Below, piece after piece: positions 9,988-21,725 of a stretch of DNA of 64,000 nt. A program made the translations under genes and the position numbers. Source of the DNA: Crossaster papposus. Taxonomy: Eukaryota > Echinodermata > Asteroidea > Velatida > Solasteridae. Location of the stretch: contig JBAIAA010000311.1 in the NCBI GenBank assembly GCA_037893245.1, forward strand, positions 682,001-746,000. Reading direction: 5' to 3'. The notes under the pieces were generated by a model, which saw only the letters and a list, made by a program, of their open reading frames with translations, was not told the origin of the DNA and searched no databases. The first letter of the stretch is position 1. Each line of letters opens with the position of its first letter.

Positions 9988-12064
9988 AACTAAAAGAGCA
10001 ACCACTCTTTTCATCAACAAAACTTGTATTGTTGGCTTACGATCTTCCACTATGCGGATTAACAAAGACAAATTTTCTTTATTTGTAGCGACAAGCGGGG
10101 AATTCCAAAGCGTGCAGTTTTGGCGTTCAGAAACAAATCCTGCCTAAATCTGCGCAGTGGGGCGCTTCATGGAAAATCTACGGTGTCCGGGTCATGCAAC
10201 TTAAGAACAACATTTTTTACTCCTTGATTTTGGAAAATATATTAGCTTGAACATTTTTAACCTAATTATTTACTTCTTTTTTTCAATGCCAGTACACTTT
10301 TCGTAATTTCAAGATTAATTCGCCATAATGGTTTAATTCTCAATAGATAATTGTTAATTTTTTTTTACAAAAAGGCATATATTTAAAATTCACATCCAAT
10401 TTATACATTTTTACCTATTTAATGTAGACCCCAGTTTGTATTGTTATCATTGAAGAAATGTATTAATAAAGTTGGAAATGTACATTCATATTAAAATAAT
10501 TAATTCAATTTTTGTTACTTTAAATATAGTAGGATTAGCTCTACACGAGTGTTCACGAATCATACTCTCAGTCAAACTAAACTAAAGACTGCCGTGCTCT
10601 GAATTCATACTAAATTGGCTTTTTATGTTCTTTAGGCAATACAAATTAGTTTTACAATATTACAAATCGTCACCTCAGACGTTCCAAGCCTCTCGTTCTA
10701 ATATTAATAATCTTAATGATAATGGTTTATACAAGGTACACCCAGGACCAAGTTGTGCGTTGTATTGTTCATTTCAAGTAGCAATTGGTTCGCTGAGTTT
10801 TTAGAAGGGTGCATCAATAAACTCGGTTGTTGATTAGGCCTGAATTAAATAAAAATACAAATAAACCTAATAATATTTAAATGCCTTAATAAATTGACCC
10901 CTTCTTAGATTTGGTAACCTGAATTATCTTGATGAATGTATGTCATATATTGATCATCCCAATCAACAGAGAACATTGTCAAGATGTCAGATTTTAATAG
11001 GTATGACAGAAGAAAATTCCAAAATAATATAAGAAACATGTCTTCTTTGTTGCACCGCAAGTCTTAAACCCCCTTAACAAAATTAATGAATTATATAGGA
11101 CACGGTAGCTATAATACTGACGACAGAGGGCGAATAACAGAGTTTACCGTGCGGTCATCTTTTCGACTTCTGCAGGCCCGAAAGCCTCTACCAACAATTG
11201 TACCTAGTAAATTAGCTGTAAAAATCAGATTTTTTTCAATTTTTGCCCGACTTACCGTTAAAGCATTCACTATAATTTTTCGGTGGTTGTGAAAGTTCAT
11301 GCATCAAAGAATACGATCCTAGTGACAGTACATCATTTTTAAGATGCGCGCGTTGCCAAATTGAAATTAAAGACGAGTGCGCAGAAATAGGACCGCGCAG
11401 ATTTAGGGGGTCTGACGATACTAAAAACTCATTCAAAATGTACATTATGTACATTTATGTAGAAAAGTTAAACTAAATGCATAAAATAAACAATATGAAA
11501 AGTGATTATTAATATCATTGTTTTAAAATATTAATTAATGAAAAAGGCAAAATTTGTTTTTAATTTGTTGTCTTTTGCTTGGGTGACAACTTGACGAGGG
11601 GCCCACCTGGTCATGGGAAATTCGGAAAATTTGATAGTGGACGACTTGACGTAGTGGACGACTTCATTTGTGAGGGGACAACTTTACATGTACTTGTAAT
11701 CGATTTGATTCGGGATACGAGTTGATGACCCAAATTATAACCTTTCACTTTTTTATGTCATGCCCAATTTCAGTTGAGAAAAATAAATGCACATAAATAT
11801 GTGTCTATCTATGATTTTTTAGTATAACCGAATATTTCTTAATTGGGTGGATTTATTATGTTAATGTTTTTGGGTTTGGTTGGGCATGTGGAACCATGGA
11901 GGTATGGTGGAACATACTGTAATGGTTGTGAGAAAGCTGACGATCGATTGATGTGAAAAGAATTCCACATGTGAAATTAATTATTTCAACAATACCCGAT
12001 TACTATTTCCTTCAATATCCTATGTAAATTGTACACGAGAACAGTTTTAAACATATTTGTTAAT
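9988..12064. other. AT-rich non-coding stretch
   Basis: No gene, RNA gene or terminal-repeat element was recognised across these two kilobases. A short phrase GACGACTTGACGTAGTGGACGA near 11640 partly repeats GACAACTTGACGAGG at 11585. Open frames are short and lack conserved motifs. Confidence 0.5.
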
Positions 12065-12457
12065 TATAATGTACGTACCATAACATTAGGGCACTTTCTG
12101 TAGGTCTGAACTTGAGCCGATGAACATGACGCTTTCCCCAAATTACATGAAGACGCGATTAACGCGTCCCTAGCGCCTAGGAGACGATAATCTGGCCGCT
12201 AGGTGGCGCTATTACAAGTTGACTTGTTCGGATGAACACAAAATGCTCCATGATACAACACACTGCACGTTGCCATTAGGACGAACCGAGAACATATTCC
12301 AAATCCGTTGAAATTTTGACAATAATTATAAATCGCCAAGGAGATGCCATTTTTGACCTAATAACAAATCGAGGACGTCCTCGGTATGTTGAAGGTCCTC
12401 GGTCTGTGAGTGTGTAATCACACGAAAGTGCTCGATTTGCAGGCTTTGACAAGAGCA
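12065..12457. repeat. Right copy of the 393-bp direct repeat
   Basis: It matches 1-393 at a constant offset of 12064 with no mismatch noticed. The left flank ends ...TTTGTTAAT and the right side passes directly into a GTAC/CATGTA-rich low-complexity tract (12458-12530). The high identity implies a recent copy or ongoing homogenisation. Confidence 0.8.
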
Positions 12458-12549
12458 TGTACGTTCGTACATACACATCGTTCGTATACAATGTACGTAC
12501 ATATATCATGTACATGTATGTACAGTGTACGTGCCGTGATTTTATGAAT

Positions 12550-12930
12550 GAATGCTCATGAAGCCGTTTTCCGAAACCAGCTCAGGCTCCGTGTATATGG
12601 CTCCATCTCCGGCTCCGTGTATGGCTCCATCTCCATTGCCAAAACGCACATACGAAGCCAACGCAGAAGTAGCTGGGGTTTGGAAAACGGCTTCATGGTT
12701 GACGGGTTTCCCCGTCTGTATGAAGGGGGTCAATGGTTGTTTATCTTGATATGGAGCGCGAAGCCGGAACTACTTTTGTTGCTGTTATTGCGTGCTGGGG
12801 GATTTCCCCGAGCGCACAATACCAGGCCCGTTTTCAAAACCCCACATAGGCTCCGGACGCGGCTTCATAACCATTGCCAAACTGCGAAGACAATCGTACA
12901 AAACTGGGGTTTGGCAAACGGCCCTATAGT
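12550..12930. repeat. Fold-back repeat with GGTTTGGAAAACGGCTTC arms
   Basis: CATGAAGCCGTTTTCCGAAACC at 12556-12577 is complementary, with one base missing, to GGTTTGGAAAACGGCTTCATG at about 12679-12699. Degenerate forms of the same phrase recur at about 12835-12870 and 12903-12922. The internal phrase GGCTCCGTGTAT(AT)GGCTCCATCTCC is duplicated at 12590-12640. This looks like a non-autonomous hairpin element; open frames across it are incidental. Confidence 0.55.
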
Positions 12931-13054
12931 GTATAGTTTTAAGAGCCTCGGCAAGTTAATTAAAGGACAGTTAATTAAAAGAGAGTTAATTAAAAGAGAG
13001 AACACGAAACCTGAACAGCAAAACACTGCCTTCATATTTATATCGCGACATTAA

Positions 13055-13456
13055 TAACGAGTGTGCTGATTACCTGGTAGGTCTCTCGAATTCATTGTTT
13101 ATTTATTTGGTATTCCTGTGATATTAAACATTTAGCTTTTTTGGAATTGTTTTTTTATAAAAGAAATATGTTGACAACAATGACAAGTTGAAAATTACAC
13201 TGATCTTTTCTCCACTGAACTGAATTTAGCCGTTTTTATGAAAACGACATGAAATACATGATGGCCTCACATATTGCATATGCTTACATACATGTACGTG
13301 GTACACGTGTATACGTACTATGCAAAAATAATGAATTAAATACTTGGAAATAAGTTGGCCTCGGTGCCCCGTCAGTTGGCCTCGGTGCCCTTTGAAATTT
13401 TGGTGTTGATGAGGCCAAAGTGGCCCGCCCCTTTTTTTCTTAAGGTCGAGGCCTGA
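13055..13456. other. Non-coding stretch
   Basis: AT-rich, with GTTGGCCTCGGTGCCC occurring twice in succession at about 13352 and 13375. No gene seen. Confidence 0.4.
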
Positions 13457-13660
13457 GTGCTTAACCAGTTCGCACCGGGATTATTTTAACATCACCGAGC
13501 CAAGGGTCAGGATTATTTTTAACAAAACTTGATCCGAAGCGGGTTCAGGCGGATAGTGCGGGGAAGCACACCCACGCATTTCCGGCCTTGCTCGCTGCTG
13601 ACAGACATTTCCGAACTTGAACTTGGCGTGTTTATGCGTCATCCGTTTTGAATTTGCATT
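13457..13660. mobile_element. MITE family B, copy 1
   Basis: It begins CTTAACCAGTTCGCACCGGG and contains the family blocks GATCCGAAGCGGGTTCAGG, TTTCCGGCCTTGCTCGCTGC and TTATGCGTCATCCGTTTTGA. The right terminus seen in other copies (CCAACTAGTTAAG type) is absent, so this copy is truncated. Confidence 0.7.
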
Positions 13661-15064
13661 TAGTAAGTGCCCTAATTCCAACAGAATGAGTTATGTGATT
13701 TATAACCAGATTTACAACCCCCACCTTTGTCTTCCCCCAACACTTCATCTGCAGATAGATTAATTATGTAATTTTTTTTCAAATTCATAACAAGTTGAAG
13801 ATAAGTGTGAATCATAAGTTCTGTGGACACATTTGTGGCCAATGAAAGCATGTAGTATAAACATATGGTAGACAACATATGCCAGACATACAGACATTGA
13901 TCCAGGGCCGTTGTGTGTTTAGCCGTCTTTGTACATTTGTACATTCTGCGGTTTGATAAATTTCTCATAAATGACTACACTTCTAAATTGCTCTTGTGGC
14001 TTTATTTCCTGACCATTGATAATGAGCTCGACTGCCCCCGCCCCCCAAAAAATTAAATTAAACTATTTGAAAATAAAATAATTATTTCATTCCCAATTTC
14101 CCCAAAAATTGTATGATCTGGTTCCGCCACTGTTTATAACATACAAGTACAACGTACATGTACATGTAAGACAAGAATTATCAGAAAGGGAGGAAATCTG
14201 TACCAATTTGAGCACAGAACTGTAAACATGGGAAAAGTACAGTACATGAGCTTGATCAAATATATAATTTGCAAAACATAGGCCTATGCTACCGTTTCTT
14301 ACCGATTGATGAGTTGCTGCCACTTTAAACGATGTTTGTCTCTACACCGATAAAACTTGACATGGTCCCCAGTTCCCATGTGGGCCTGGACATGGGGCAA
14401 AACCTTTATTCTAAATTAGACAAATCAGGAAACAAAATTATCATAATTAATACATATATACATGTACTAGTACTAGTAGTAAACAGAATTAATGGGGAAA
14501 AAACCAACCAACATGCCATTGTAAATGGGGCGGGTAACGGGTACACAAACCCCCTCTGGGAGATGTACAAAATACATGTCCCGTCTCCCCACCCCCCTTC
14601 CACCTACGTGTGCATGTGTCACTGCATAGACATTTTTTGTTATTCGTTTTTTTTACTCCGGCATAAGACAAGGCCAAGGGCAAGGCCGGGATAAATATCA
14701 TATTAAAATAAACCAGCTGCCCTCTTTGTATTCCAGCACAGCATTAATCCTGCAGATATTCAGTCAAGTTCAATAACGTTTACTGAAAGAAGGCCGGCTA
14801 TATTGACCAATCAAAGGAAGCCAATTTGAAAATGGTGTTTACATTACTATACTACATGTACTACTAGCTGCTAATGTCGGCGCCGACAAAATATGGATTT
14901 GGTGCCCAATTTTCGGACGTCTCTTTTATTCTTTAACAGTTTTATTATATACTTTAACTTAAGTTTTATACCAACTTTGATTTTCTGAGGTGAAACTTAC
15001 CTTTGTGGGTAGCGTCTGTCATTATTACAACCATATGCAGCACATCTGTGTGACATATTTGACG
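13661..15064. other. Non-coding stretch
   Basis: No conserved coding frame is seen. Short CATGTAC-rich tracts and an ACTAGTACTAGTAGT tract at about 14465 are present. The open frames on both strands around 14332-14701 overlap one another and have no recognisable motif. Confidence 0.45.
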
Positions 15065-15159
15065 TTAGTATTGCCTAGAAAATTGTCGTGAGTTGTGAGT
15101 TAGCGCACGCACGAAACTAGCTGCCCGTACACGCAAGCTTGTTCGTTCGGAATGTACGT

Positions 15160-15255
15160 GGGACAACTCGTACCCGGGACAACTCGTACCCGGGACGACT
15201 CGTACCCTAGACAACTCGTACCCGGGACAACTCGTACCCGGGACAACTCGTACCC
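15160..15255. repeat. 16-bp minisatellite, six copies
   Basis: Exactly six consecutive units of GGGACAACTCGTACCC with two variant units (GGGACGACTCGTACCC and TAGACAACTCGTACCC). It sits within the left arm of the 15065-18297 segment. Confidence 0.9.
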
Positions 15256-15931
15256 AGCATGCACCATGCTCCAGTACTATTTGCGAAAGAGTCTAGCTTG
15301 CAAAGCTAGGCTTAACTCTGTCTATTGAAGCGTGCGGAGGGAACCATTTCCAGCAATGCTGCGTGTATTATCATAGAGCACGGGTACCACGGCACCGTAA
15401 TCAGCTTTGAAAAAAGGTCAAAAGGTCAGTGATAGTGAAGTTGTCAATTCGTACTAACTATTTTATAAATGGCCGTGGACTGGGAGCGTGCAGAAAACAA
15501 ATTTTGGAAGGTGCTTTTTTTTAATCTAATCTTATCTAATCCGAACGAAATCACACATTTAAAAACCTGTTTGGTATTTATATACATTAAAACGTCGTGA
15601 ACGTTTAACAAAAACACCGGGTCAATTGTGGCGGCTATTAAAAACAGGAGGTGTTTAAATCACCGTTTTAGCGGCGAGATAAAACCGATTCTGTTATTGT
15701 TAAAACTATTAAAACCGTTCACACACTTTTAACCAAATCGAGTTCAACTAGTGTTTTAAGCGAATTTAAAACGGTACGTGTGTGAACGCACCCAAAATTG
15801 AAAGCTGTTCGTCATCAATAAATCATGATGAATAAACCAACCTTTATTCTATTGTTTGGTTACGCAACGTACACGGAGGCCAGACAGTGAAGCTTATCCT
15901 GCATGACGCGGTTGCAGTCGTCAAGAACATA

Positions 15932-16127
15932 TGAAGCACGATATGTGGCAGAGAAACCCCCCCCCCCTCTTTTGTGTTGACCATTGTGTTCCCGGAATCT
16001 CAGGAATTCCTTTTAGGTTTCAGGGGGGGGGGGGGGGGGGGGGGGTGGGTTAGGTTACAATAGTGTTGAGTGCGTATAAAGTATAGGGATAAGAGGGGGG
16101 TACCCCTCTGCCACATATCGTGCTGGG
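15932..16127. mobile_element. Small hairpin element with G/C runs
   Basis: AGCACGATATGTGGCAGAG at about 15934 is inverted at about 16107-16125 (CTCTGCCACATATCGTGCT). Inside are a C-run at about 15957-15967 and a G-run at 16023-16045. This is a MITE-like structure of roughly 195 bp nested within the 15065-18297 segment. Confidence 0.65.
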
Positions 16128-16493
16128 TATAGTCAAGAAATATCATGAATATACACAGCATGCGGCCACTTTTACACGCGCTAATTTGAAGGGTAAATTT
16201 GGGTCGAATATACCCGGCCTAACCCCCTTTGCCTTACTTTGGGCTAAAGAACTGCGTACTACAGAATACTACTTAGTATTTTGTAGCACTGGGTGTCTCC
16301 ATGACTGATGATTGGGTGTGTAACTGACAGAGTACAGATATTGCCAACTAAAAAATACTAACAGTGGCAATACAGGTTAGTAGTATACTTATCTGGCAAA
16401 AAAATGCAGTAGTCCAGCCTTGACCCATTGTGTCCCAAGTGACAAATTTGGCTGGAGAGTTTAGAACACCTTACACTGCAGTGAGAGTACTGC

Positions 16494-16537
16494 ATACTAC
16501 TTTTTACTACTACTGTACTAGTAGTAAAAAGTAGCAT
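16494..16537. repeat. Short palindrome TACTACTTTTTACTAC
   Basis: TACTACTTTTTACTAC and its complement GTAGTAAAAAGTAG face each other around CTGTACTA, forming a compact stem-loop of about 44 bp. Confidence 0.7.
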
Positions 16538-16814
16538 TAGGTAGGGTTAGGGTTAAGGGCAATGTCACGTGTGCTTAAATCGTTGTATTTAAATTTGTTT
16601 TCCCAATAAATTGCATAAATAATAAATTCTGCAACCGTTAAATTGCTGTCTCTACAAAATGAGAGACAATAGAACACAATACATACCTATCTATAGCTTT
16701 CATTCCCTGCGTATACGGTCGGCCGGTGCATGTTTCTTGCAAAAATCCACCAGCTTCAATAGTTTTGGCGCTGTGAAACCACAGAATCTGGCTCTTCACT
16801 GAATCACTTCCTTC

Positions 16815-17340
16815 TTAATATTCCTCCATGAAATGACTCAGTCATGGCTGTCCATGCATGGCTTGGTTCACTTTTAGTTCTGACATGGAGGAATATCTGC
16901 TAGTACTAGTCTTATTCCGCCACGAGTCCTCCATTTAATAATCATAGAGCTTGCTCTAAATGATTTGATCGAATATAATTCCCGAGTTGTTTCCTACCTC
17001 CATGGTCTACCCATGGAGGAATAAGAGCTGCATGGTCTACCTCGTGGTCATCCACACGCGGCAATGGAGGTACGGTCGGCCGGAAACACAGCTAGCCATT
17101 CCCTGGTCACCCTAACCGTGGTACTGGTACTCTGTACGAATAGTATACGCCAAGTCGGATGGTCGGACTATTCCTCCATGGTCGGATTTGGTCCAGAAAC
17201 TGCTTGCTATAACATGGAGAAATGTCTTATTTCTCCATGGACTGCACAAGTTCCATTGTCATATCTCAATCCACAACTGACAAGGCAAGGTTTGGATATA
17301 TCATGGAGGAAGGAAAATTAAAACAGCATCCATGGATTAT
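16815..17340. repeat. Cluster of CATGGAGGA / TCCTCCATG motifs
   Basis: The nine-base word TCCTCCATG or its complement CATGGAGGA, and close variants such as TTCTCCATGG, occur about ten times in 500 bp in both orientations. They are not regularly spaced, so this is not a simple tandem array. No gene is recognised here. Confidence 0.5.
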
Positions 17341-17844
17341 GAGCAAGTGTAATTCGGAACAGCTCAAAGTTATATCATGGGCAGCATGGCCACTCATCAA
17401 TTTTGAAAATGCCAAGATGTAGGCAGTAAAATTCCCAAGAATTCCCAAGATGTCATAAGATAGCACGGATGATGCTATAACGGACCAGAGAACCCGCGAA
17501 AAGGCCCAATTTTGTGAAGAAATGTACAGTACAGTCAAACGCCTTTATAACAAGGTCCTTTTACAAATTATCTTGTTGTAACAGGTACCTGGTATTATCT
17601 CAGTAATGAAAAAAAAAGGACTCGGGACCTATTTTGTCCTCGTTACTGGGTTCGACCTTCCTTGCTCTATGGTTCGACGTACTACAAAAAAATGATCTAA
17701 ATGTACAAGCGCTCAAAGTCGCTGTCCACACTTCAACAGTTTTTTGCGGTTTAGATGAGTGCCATAAATATAAAAAAAAGTTGTTTGCGATTACTAACAA
17801 AAATGCCTAAAATGTATACAAGTTGTTTGCAGTTAACAAAAATG

Positions 17845-17940
17845 CAAAAATCCCAAGATTTCGTGAAATTTGGATACAAAATCCCAAGATCCCAAGGTCT
17901 TGCCCAAATTCCCAAGATCTTGGGAAAAATCCCAAGGAGT
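17845..17940. repeat. CCCAAGAT-rich short repeats with local palindrome
   Basis: AATCCCAAGAT-type words recur five to six times, and TCCCAAGATCTTGGGA at about 17910 is a perfect palindrome. Low-complexity DNA inside the 15065-18297 segment; AATTCCCAAGA also occurs twice near 17430. Confidence 0.55.
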
Positions 17941-18016
17941 GGCCACGCTGATGAGACTCTTTCGCAAATACTGGAGCATGGTGCATGCTGGGATAGATAG
18001 CGAACAAGCTTGCGCC

Positions 18017-18202
18017 TAGCCTTTAGTCAAGGCCCGCGTGGCTACCCGGACGCGTGACGTGCCCCGGTTGCTGGTACGAAGAAAAGAAAACCCCTGCAGC
18101 GCGACTACGCGTAGTCGCGCTGCAGGCGTTTTCTTTTCTTCGTACCAGCAACCGGGGCACGTCACGCGTCCGGGTAGCCACGCGGGCCTTGACTAAAGGC
18201 TA
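18017..18202. repeat. 186-bp near-perfect palindrome
   Basis: The centre is GCGACTACG|CGTAGTCGC at 18109/18110. Arms of 93 bp run out to TAGCCTTTAGTC on the left and GACTAAAGGCTA on the right, with one mismatch noticed (ACCCCTG against CAGGCGT). There is no loop. The sequence is much more GC-rich than its neighbours. Confidence 0.9.
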
Positions 18203-18768
18203 GCTTGCGCCCGGATACGTACGACGACTACGGGCAGCTAGTTTCGTGCGTGCGCGCGCTAACTCACAACTCGCGACAATTTTCTAGGCAATACTAATAT
18301 ACGTATAGCATTTACGTACGGCCGGGCGGGTCATTGATCGCTAACTATACCAGCATGCCACGCGCGATCGTGCTCACGCATGCGCACTCAAGTATGTGAT
18401 ACGTCATCAGATTGAACACATGCACGCTATAATCCTCCATGGACTGACCAATGATCGCCTGCGATTGTTCTGATTGGCTAATAAATGTACACGATTATCG
18501 TCACCCACAGAAGAAAAAATAATCGATAATCATGGTGGTAATCCCCGATTTTGAGTTTATTTTGTGACATGAAAATGTCCCTGTCTTTTCAGTCGTGTAT
18601 ATTAATTTTGGTTAACTGTTAAAATTAATAGGGTGTTAGTTCACTCACCGCGACTGAAGACATCCACACACAGACTGTCCGTGCGCCGAAAATCTAACCA
18701 ATGTTTATCCCCAAAATTGTACGACTTTTCTATGTCAGAAACTGCAAGTAAAACCTTCATTTGAAACG

Positions 18769-18914
18769 GGGGGGGGGGGGGGGGGGGGGGGGGAGGGGGG
18801 GGGGGGGGGGGGGGGAGGGGGGGGGGGGAGGGGGGGGGGGGGGGGGGAGGGGGGGGGGGGGGGGAGGGGGGGGGGGGGAGGGGGGGGGGGGAGGGGGGGG
18901 GGGGGGAGGGGGGG
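18769..18914. repeat. G-rich tract of about 146 bp
   Basis: Runs of 8-23 G are broken by single A residues about nine times. The tract could form G-quadruplexes. Open frames through it are poly-Gly or poly-Pro artefacts. The exact length is uncertain, because such tracts are often mis-sized in assemblies. Confidence 0.85.
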
Positions 18915-18987
18915 CCCAACAAAGTGCGCCACCAACGTTTGTATCTCATTCATTCTTCCACGCTCGAGAGCTGCACATCTCACATTA

Positions 18988-19322
18988 ATAGATCGGGACC
19001 ACTGACCTCGACCTGGACGGACCATTGTCCATATTCTGCTGTGCTAACACTTGAAGTCGGCGCGAACTGGAAGTGCAACATGGCGGACCCGAGACGTCAC
19101 TGCTGTGAGCCAATGAAATGTCCAGGTGTGGAGGTCAGCGGATTTATTCTGTACATTTTGTATTTATAAACATTACGTAATACGTATCGTACCAACACCT
19201 GGACATTTCATTGGCTCACAGAGTCACGTCGTGGGTCCGCCATGTTGCACTTCTCTGCATGCCGACTTCAAAATGAAACAATGATGATCTGTCCATGTAT
19301 AGAGGTCAGTGATCGGGACGGA
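18988..19322. mobile_element. Hairpin element with 70-bp inner arms
   Basis: The block 19051-19125 (GAAGTCGGCGCGAACTGG...AACATGGCGGACCC...GTCCAGGTG) is inverted at 19195-19270. The outer flanks 18990-19025 (GATCGGGACCACTGACCTCG...) also pair imperfectly with 19283-19320. No coding capacity, so this is a fold-back or MITE-like element. Confidence 0.75.
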
Positions 19323-19505
19323 CATACGTCACAGGTCAGCGCGCCGATGAAAACAATACGCGCTCATACGTTTTTGTACCTTTTATGCTTTGATATTGAA
19401 CGAATCACGAACGAAGCCAACTGGGAGATCGCCGTTCTGATTGGGCGTATTGGCAAGCTAATGTATCTATGAATAATTCATGCCGAGCAGTGAAACCTAC
19501 ATTGC

Positions 19506-19595
19506 AAAAGGCCTCGTGACATTCGTCACTCGGTCGCGCGTTCACCCCGGGTATCTAGACTCATCTCAGCCGCTTAGCCAGAGTCACGAGGCCTT
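19506..19595. repeat. Small inverted repeat
   Basis: AAGGCCTCGTGAC at about 19508-19520 is complementary to GTCACGAGGCCTT at 19583-19595, enclosing a 62-bp loop. Confidence 0.6.
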
Positions 19596-20359
19596 GTCAA
19601 AAGGCTACTGCTTATTGACTCATTCAATTAAAATTGAGCAGAGTGCAATGATAAAAACTTTGTTTTAACAATTTGTATACACAGTATGTTTATCTTCAAA
19701 ATTCTTTTGAACATAATATCGAAATTTTAAAAAACAACGGACAACCCAAATGTAAGTTCAAGGAAACACATACCTAGTTTTGTTAGAAAGAGCGGTCACT
19801 TCTAGAGCAAGTTCGGGCGCGAACTATAGTTAACCATTAGTCAGTTTCTGCTTTACCAATGCGCATGCTCAAATGCAGTTCGCTCGAACGGCTCTAGTCG
19901 AACTATTGTTGAAAAGATGGCAACCGCTTTATTTACATTTGCGACATGAGTGAAATGGGTTTTGCCACTATTCTTCCACGCATATAAGTAGGATAAGCCA
20001 TAACGTTAGTCATGTTGGTCCAAAAACAAGACAAAAATTACATTAGGCCCGCCAGATTTTCACTTAACGTAGTGCCTTTCCCCTCCGTCCGACTACTAGA
20101 CTTGAAGACAAGTCGTTAGATAGTCGGGTTTTATCCGTGAATTTCAGTCGAAATTCATCGGCACGGCTGGTTTAAGACTAGTAACGTGCCGAGTTGCGAC
20201 AGATCTAACGACTTGATCAATACGTTCTCGACCGTTATTCATATATGCGTGCAGCGCAATACATATGCAATGTATTTCTGCGGTGAGATCCAATGGCGCA
20301 CTGGTATGCAAATGAAGACTCATCCATTCCGTTACATGGGGAGTTCTACTCAATACTTT

Positions 20360-21636
20360 GGGGACATGTTTCTATATCTGGTGACGTTTAACGACCAACA
20401 CACTTAGCTAGGTCAATTGCGTGTTGCAATAAAATATATCATTGTGATACACTTGATTTATTTGAGTTGTGTATGCTCTATTATTACTTTTGTAATGTTA
20501 CACAATACAAAGTACGAACCCTTGAAGTAATGAGAATGATCTACGTAGAAAAAAGAATAGGAGCTGAACACCTCTTTTAACCGCATGTGTTGTACGAGAT
20601 CTGTAAAGGTGGTTTATAAACACTGCAGGCGTACACATGTTCGTATAGCGCACGACCGAGAAAAAACAATCCAGTTTGATCAGGAAAATTAAGTTAAACA
20701 TAAAAACACCCAAGAATGACATGTATACGCCAAGTTTGAATGTTAGGTAGACCTATTTTCGGGAAAAGATACGAGACATTCGTGTGAGACGATGCAATGC
20801 AGTGCACGTATTTACAAGATGTTCTAAAAAAAAATTGAAAAGTTTTTTTTGGGGGAAAGAATTCCACATCATAATCTTATGCACAAACCTTAGAAAAACG
20901 AGATTTTGTTAATTAAGAACATTTTTGAAAATGTTGATTTAATTTTATATCCAGACAATAAAAAGTTTTATGATAAAATTAAAAAGGGAAAATGTCTGTG
21001 TTTTAGGAAAATGTATTTGGCACATTAATTGGTTTGTTCGTGGGGACAGTGTCCAGATTTGGAATAAACCTAATGTTTAACCAGGGTCCCAACAATTCTT
21101 GCTGGACAAGTGGACAGAAAAAATAAATTATGTGGTTTGAGCTTAAACCATAGAGCTGTATAATAAAGATACAACTTGAGAAACTTGAAATAAATCACAA
21201 TTAAAAATACCAATCACACATGTAACTAATGACATACAAGTCACACAATGGATTAAATTTTGCTTGCTTTTATTTGGCATTGATACACTGCAGATAACAT
21301 GTAATAACTACTGCCATAGTATTAATATTCTTATTATGTATTGTTTACTGATGTTATAAAACCAAAATAATAAAACGAAAACAAAATTAGCCCCCGACTT
21401 TCTATGAATTTAAAACCAAAATAAAAACTTGCGATGTCATTTTAGAATAATAATTGTTCATTCTATGCAAAGATACATTTGGCAGCGTTCTTCACAGGCC
21501 AAATTTTGATAGGACACCCTGTACGGCTTTAACTTTGAATTGTGAGTGTTTCTGGATATTTGTGCAATATGAACACGATATAACAGATTTGTACAACACA
21601 ATTTCTGTTTTGTATAAAACCGTGATTGAAAAGCAA
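20360..21636. other. AT-rich non-coding interior
   Basis: No conserved coding frame, RNA gene or repeat array was recognised here. Confidence 0.4.
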
Positions 21637-21725
21637 AATTTGACAGGCCGGCATAACATTTGACAGGCCGGCATAACATTTCAACAGGGCGGCATAAAAA
21701 TATGGCAGAACAGCGTAACATTTAC
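21637..21725. repeat. 20-bp degenerate minisatellite
   Basis: TTTGACAGGCCGGCATAACA occurs twice exactly, followed by two or three decayed units (TTTCAACAGGGCGGCATAAA, TATGGCAGAACAGCGTAACA, TTTACACAGGGCAGG). Confidence 0.8.

Larger units (their letters stand above)
15065..18297. mobile_element. 3.2-kb inverted-repeat-bounded segment with long composite ends
   Basis: The left end 15065-15128 (TTAGTATTGCCTAGAAAATT...) is inverted at about 18234-18297. Further inside, 15256-15293 (AGCATGCACCATGCTCC...) is inverted at 17955-17993. AGCTTGTTCG at about 15137 also pairs with CGAACAAGCT at 18001. Between these matched blocks the left arm holds six 16-bp repeats while the right arm holds a 186-bp palindrome, so the arms have diverged by different insertions. 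No transposase is seen in the 2.6-kb interior, which suggests a non-autonomous element or two separate copies of one repeat in opposite orientation. Confidence 0.55.

Noticed and set aside
1-12457. An LTR retrotransposon flanked by the 393-bp repeats
   Set aside because: No reverse transcriptase, integrase or gag is seen between the repeats, and the content includes unrelated genes. No primer-binding site or polypurine tract was recognised.
15160-15255. CRISPR-like array
   Set aside because: The 16-bp units are directly adjacent without spacers, in a eukaryotic sequence. It is a minisatellite.
18641-19025. Long poly-Pro or poly-Gly reading frames on both strands
   Set aside because: They are translations of the G-run tract and have no conserved sequence outside it.
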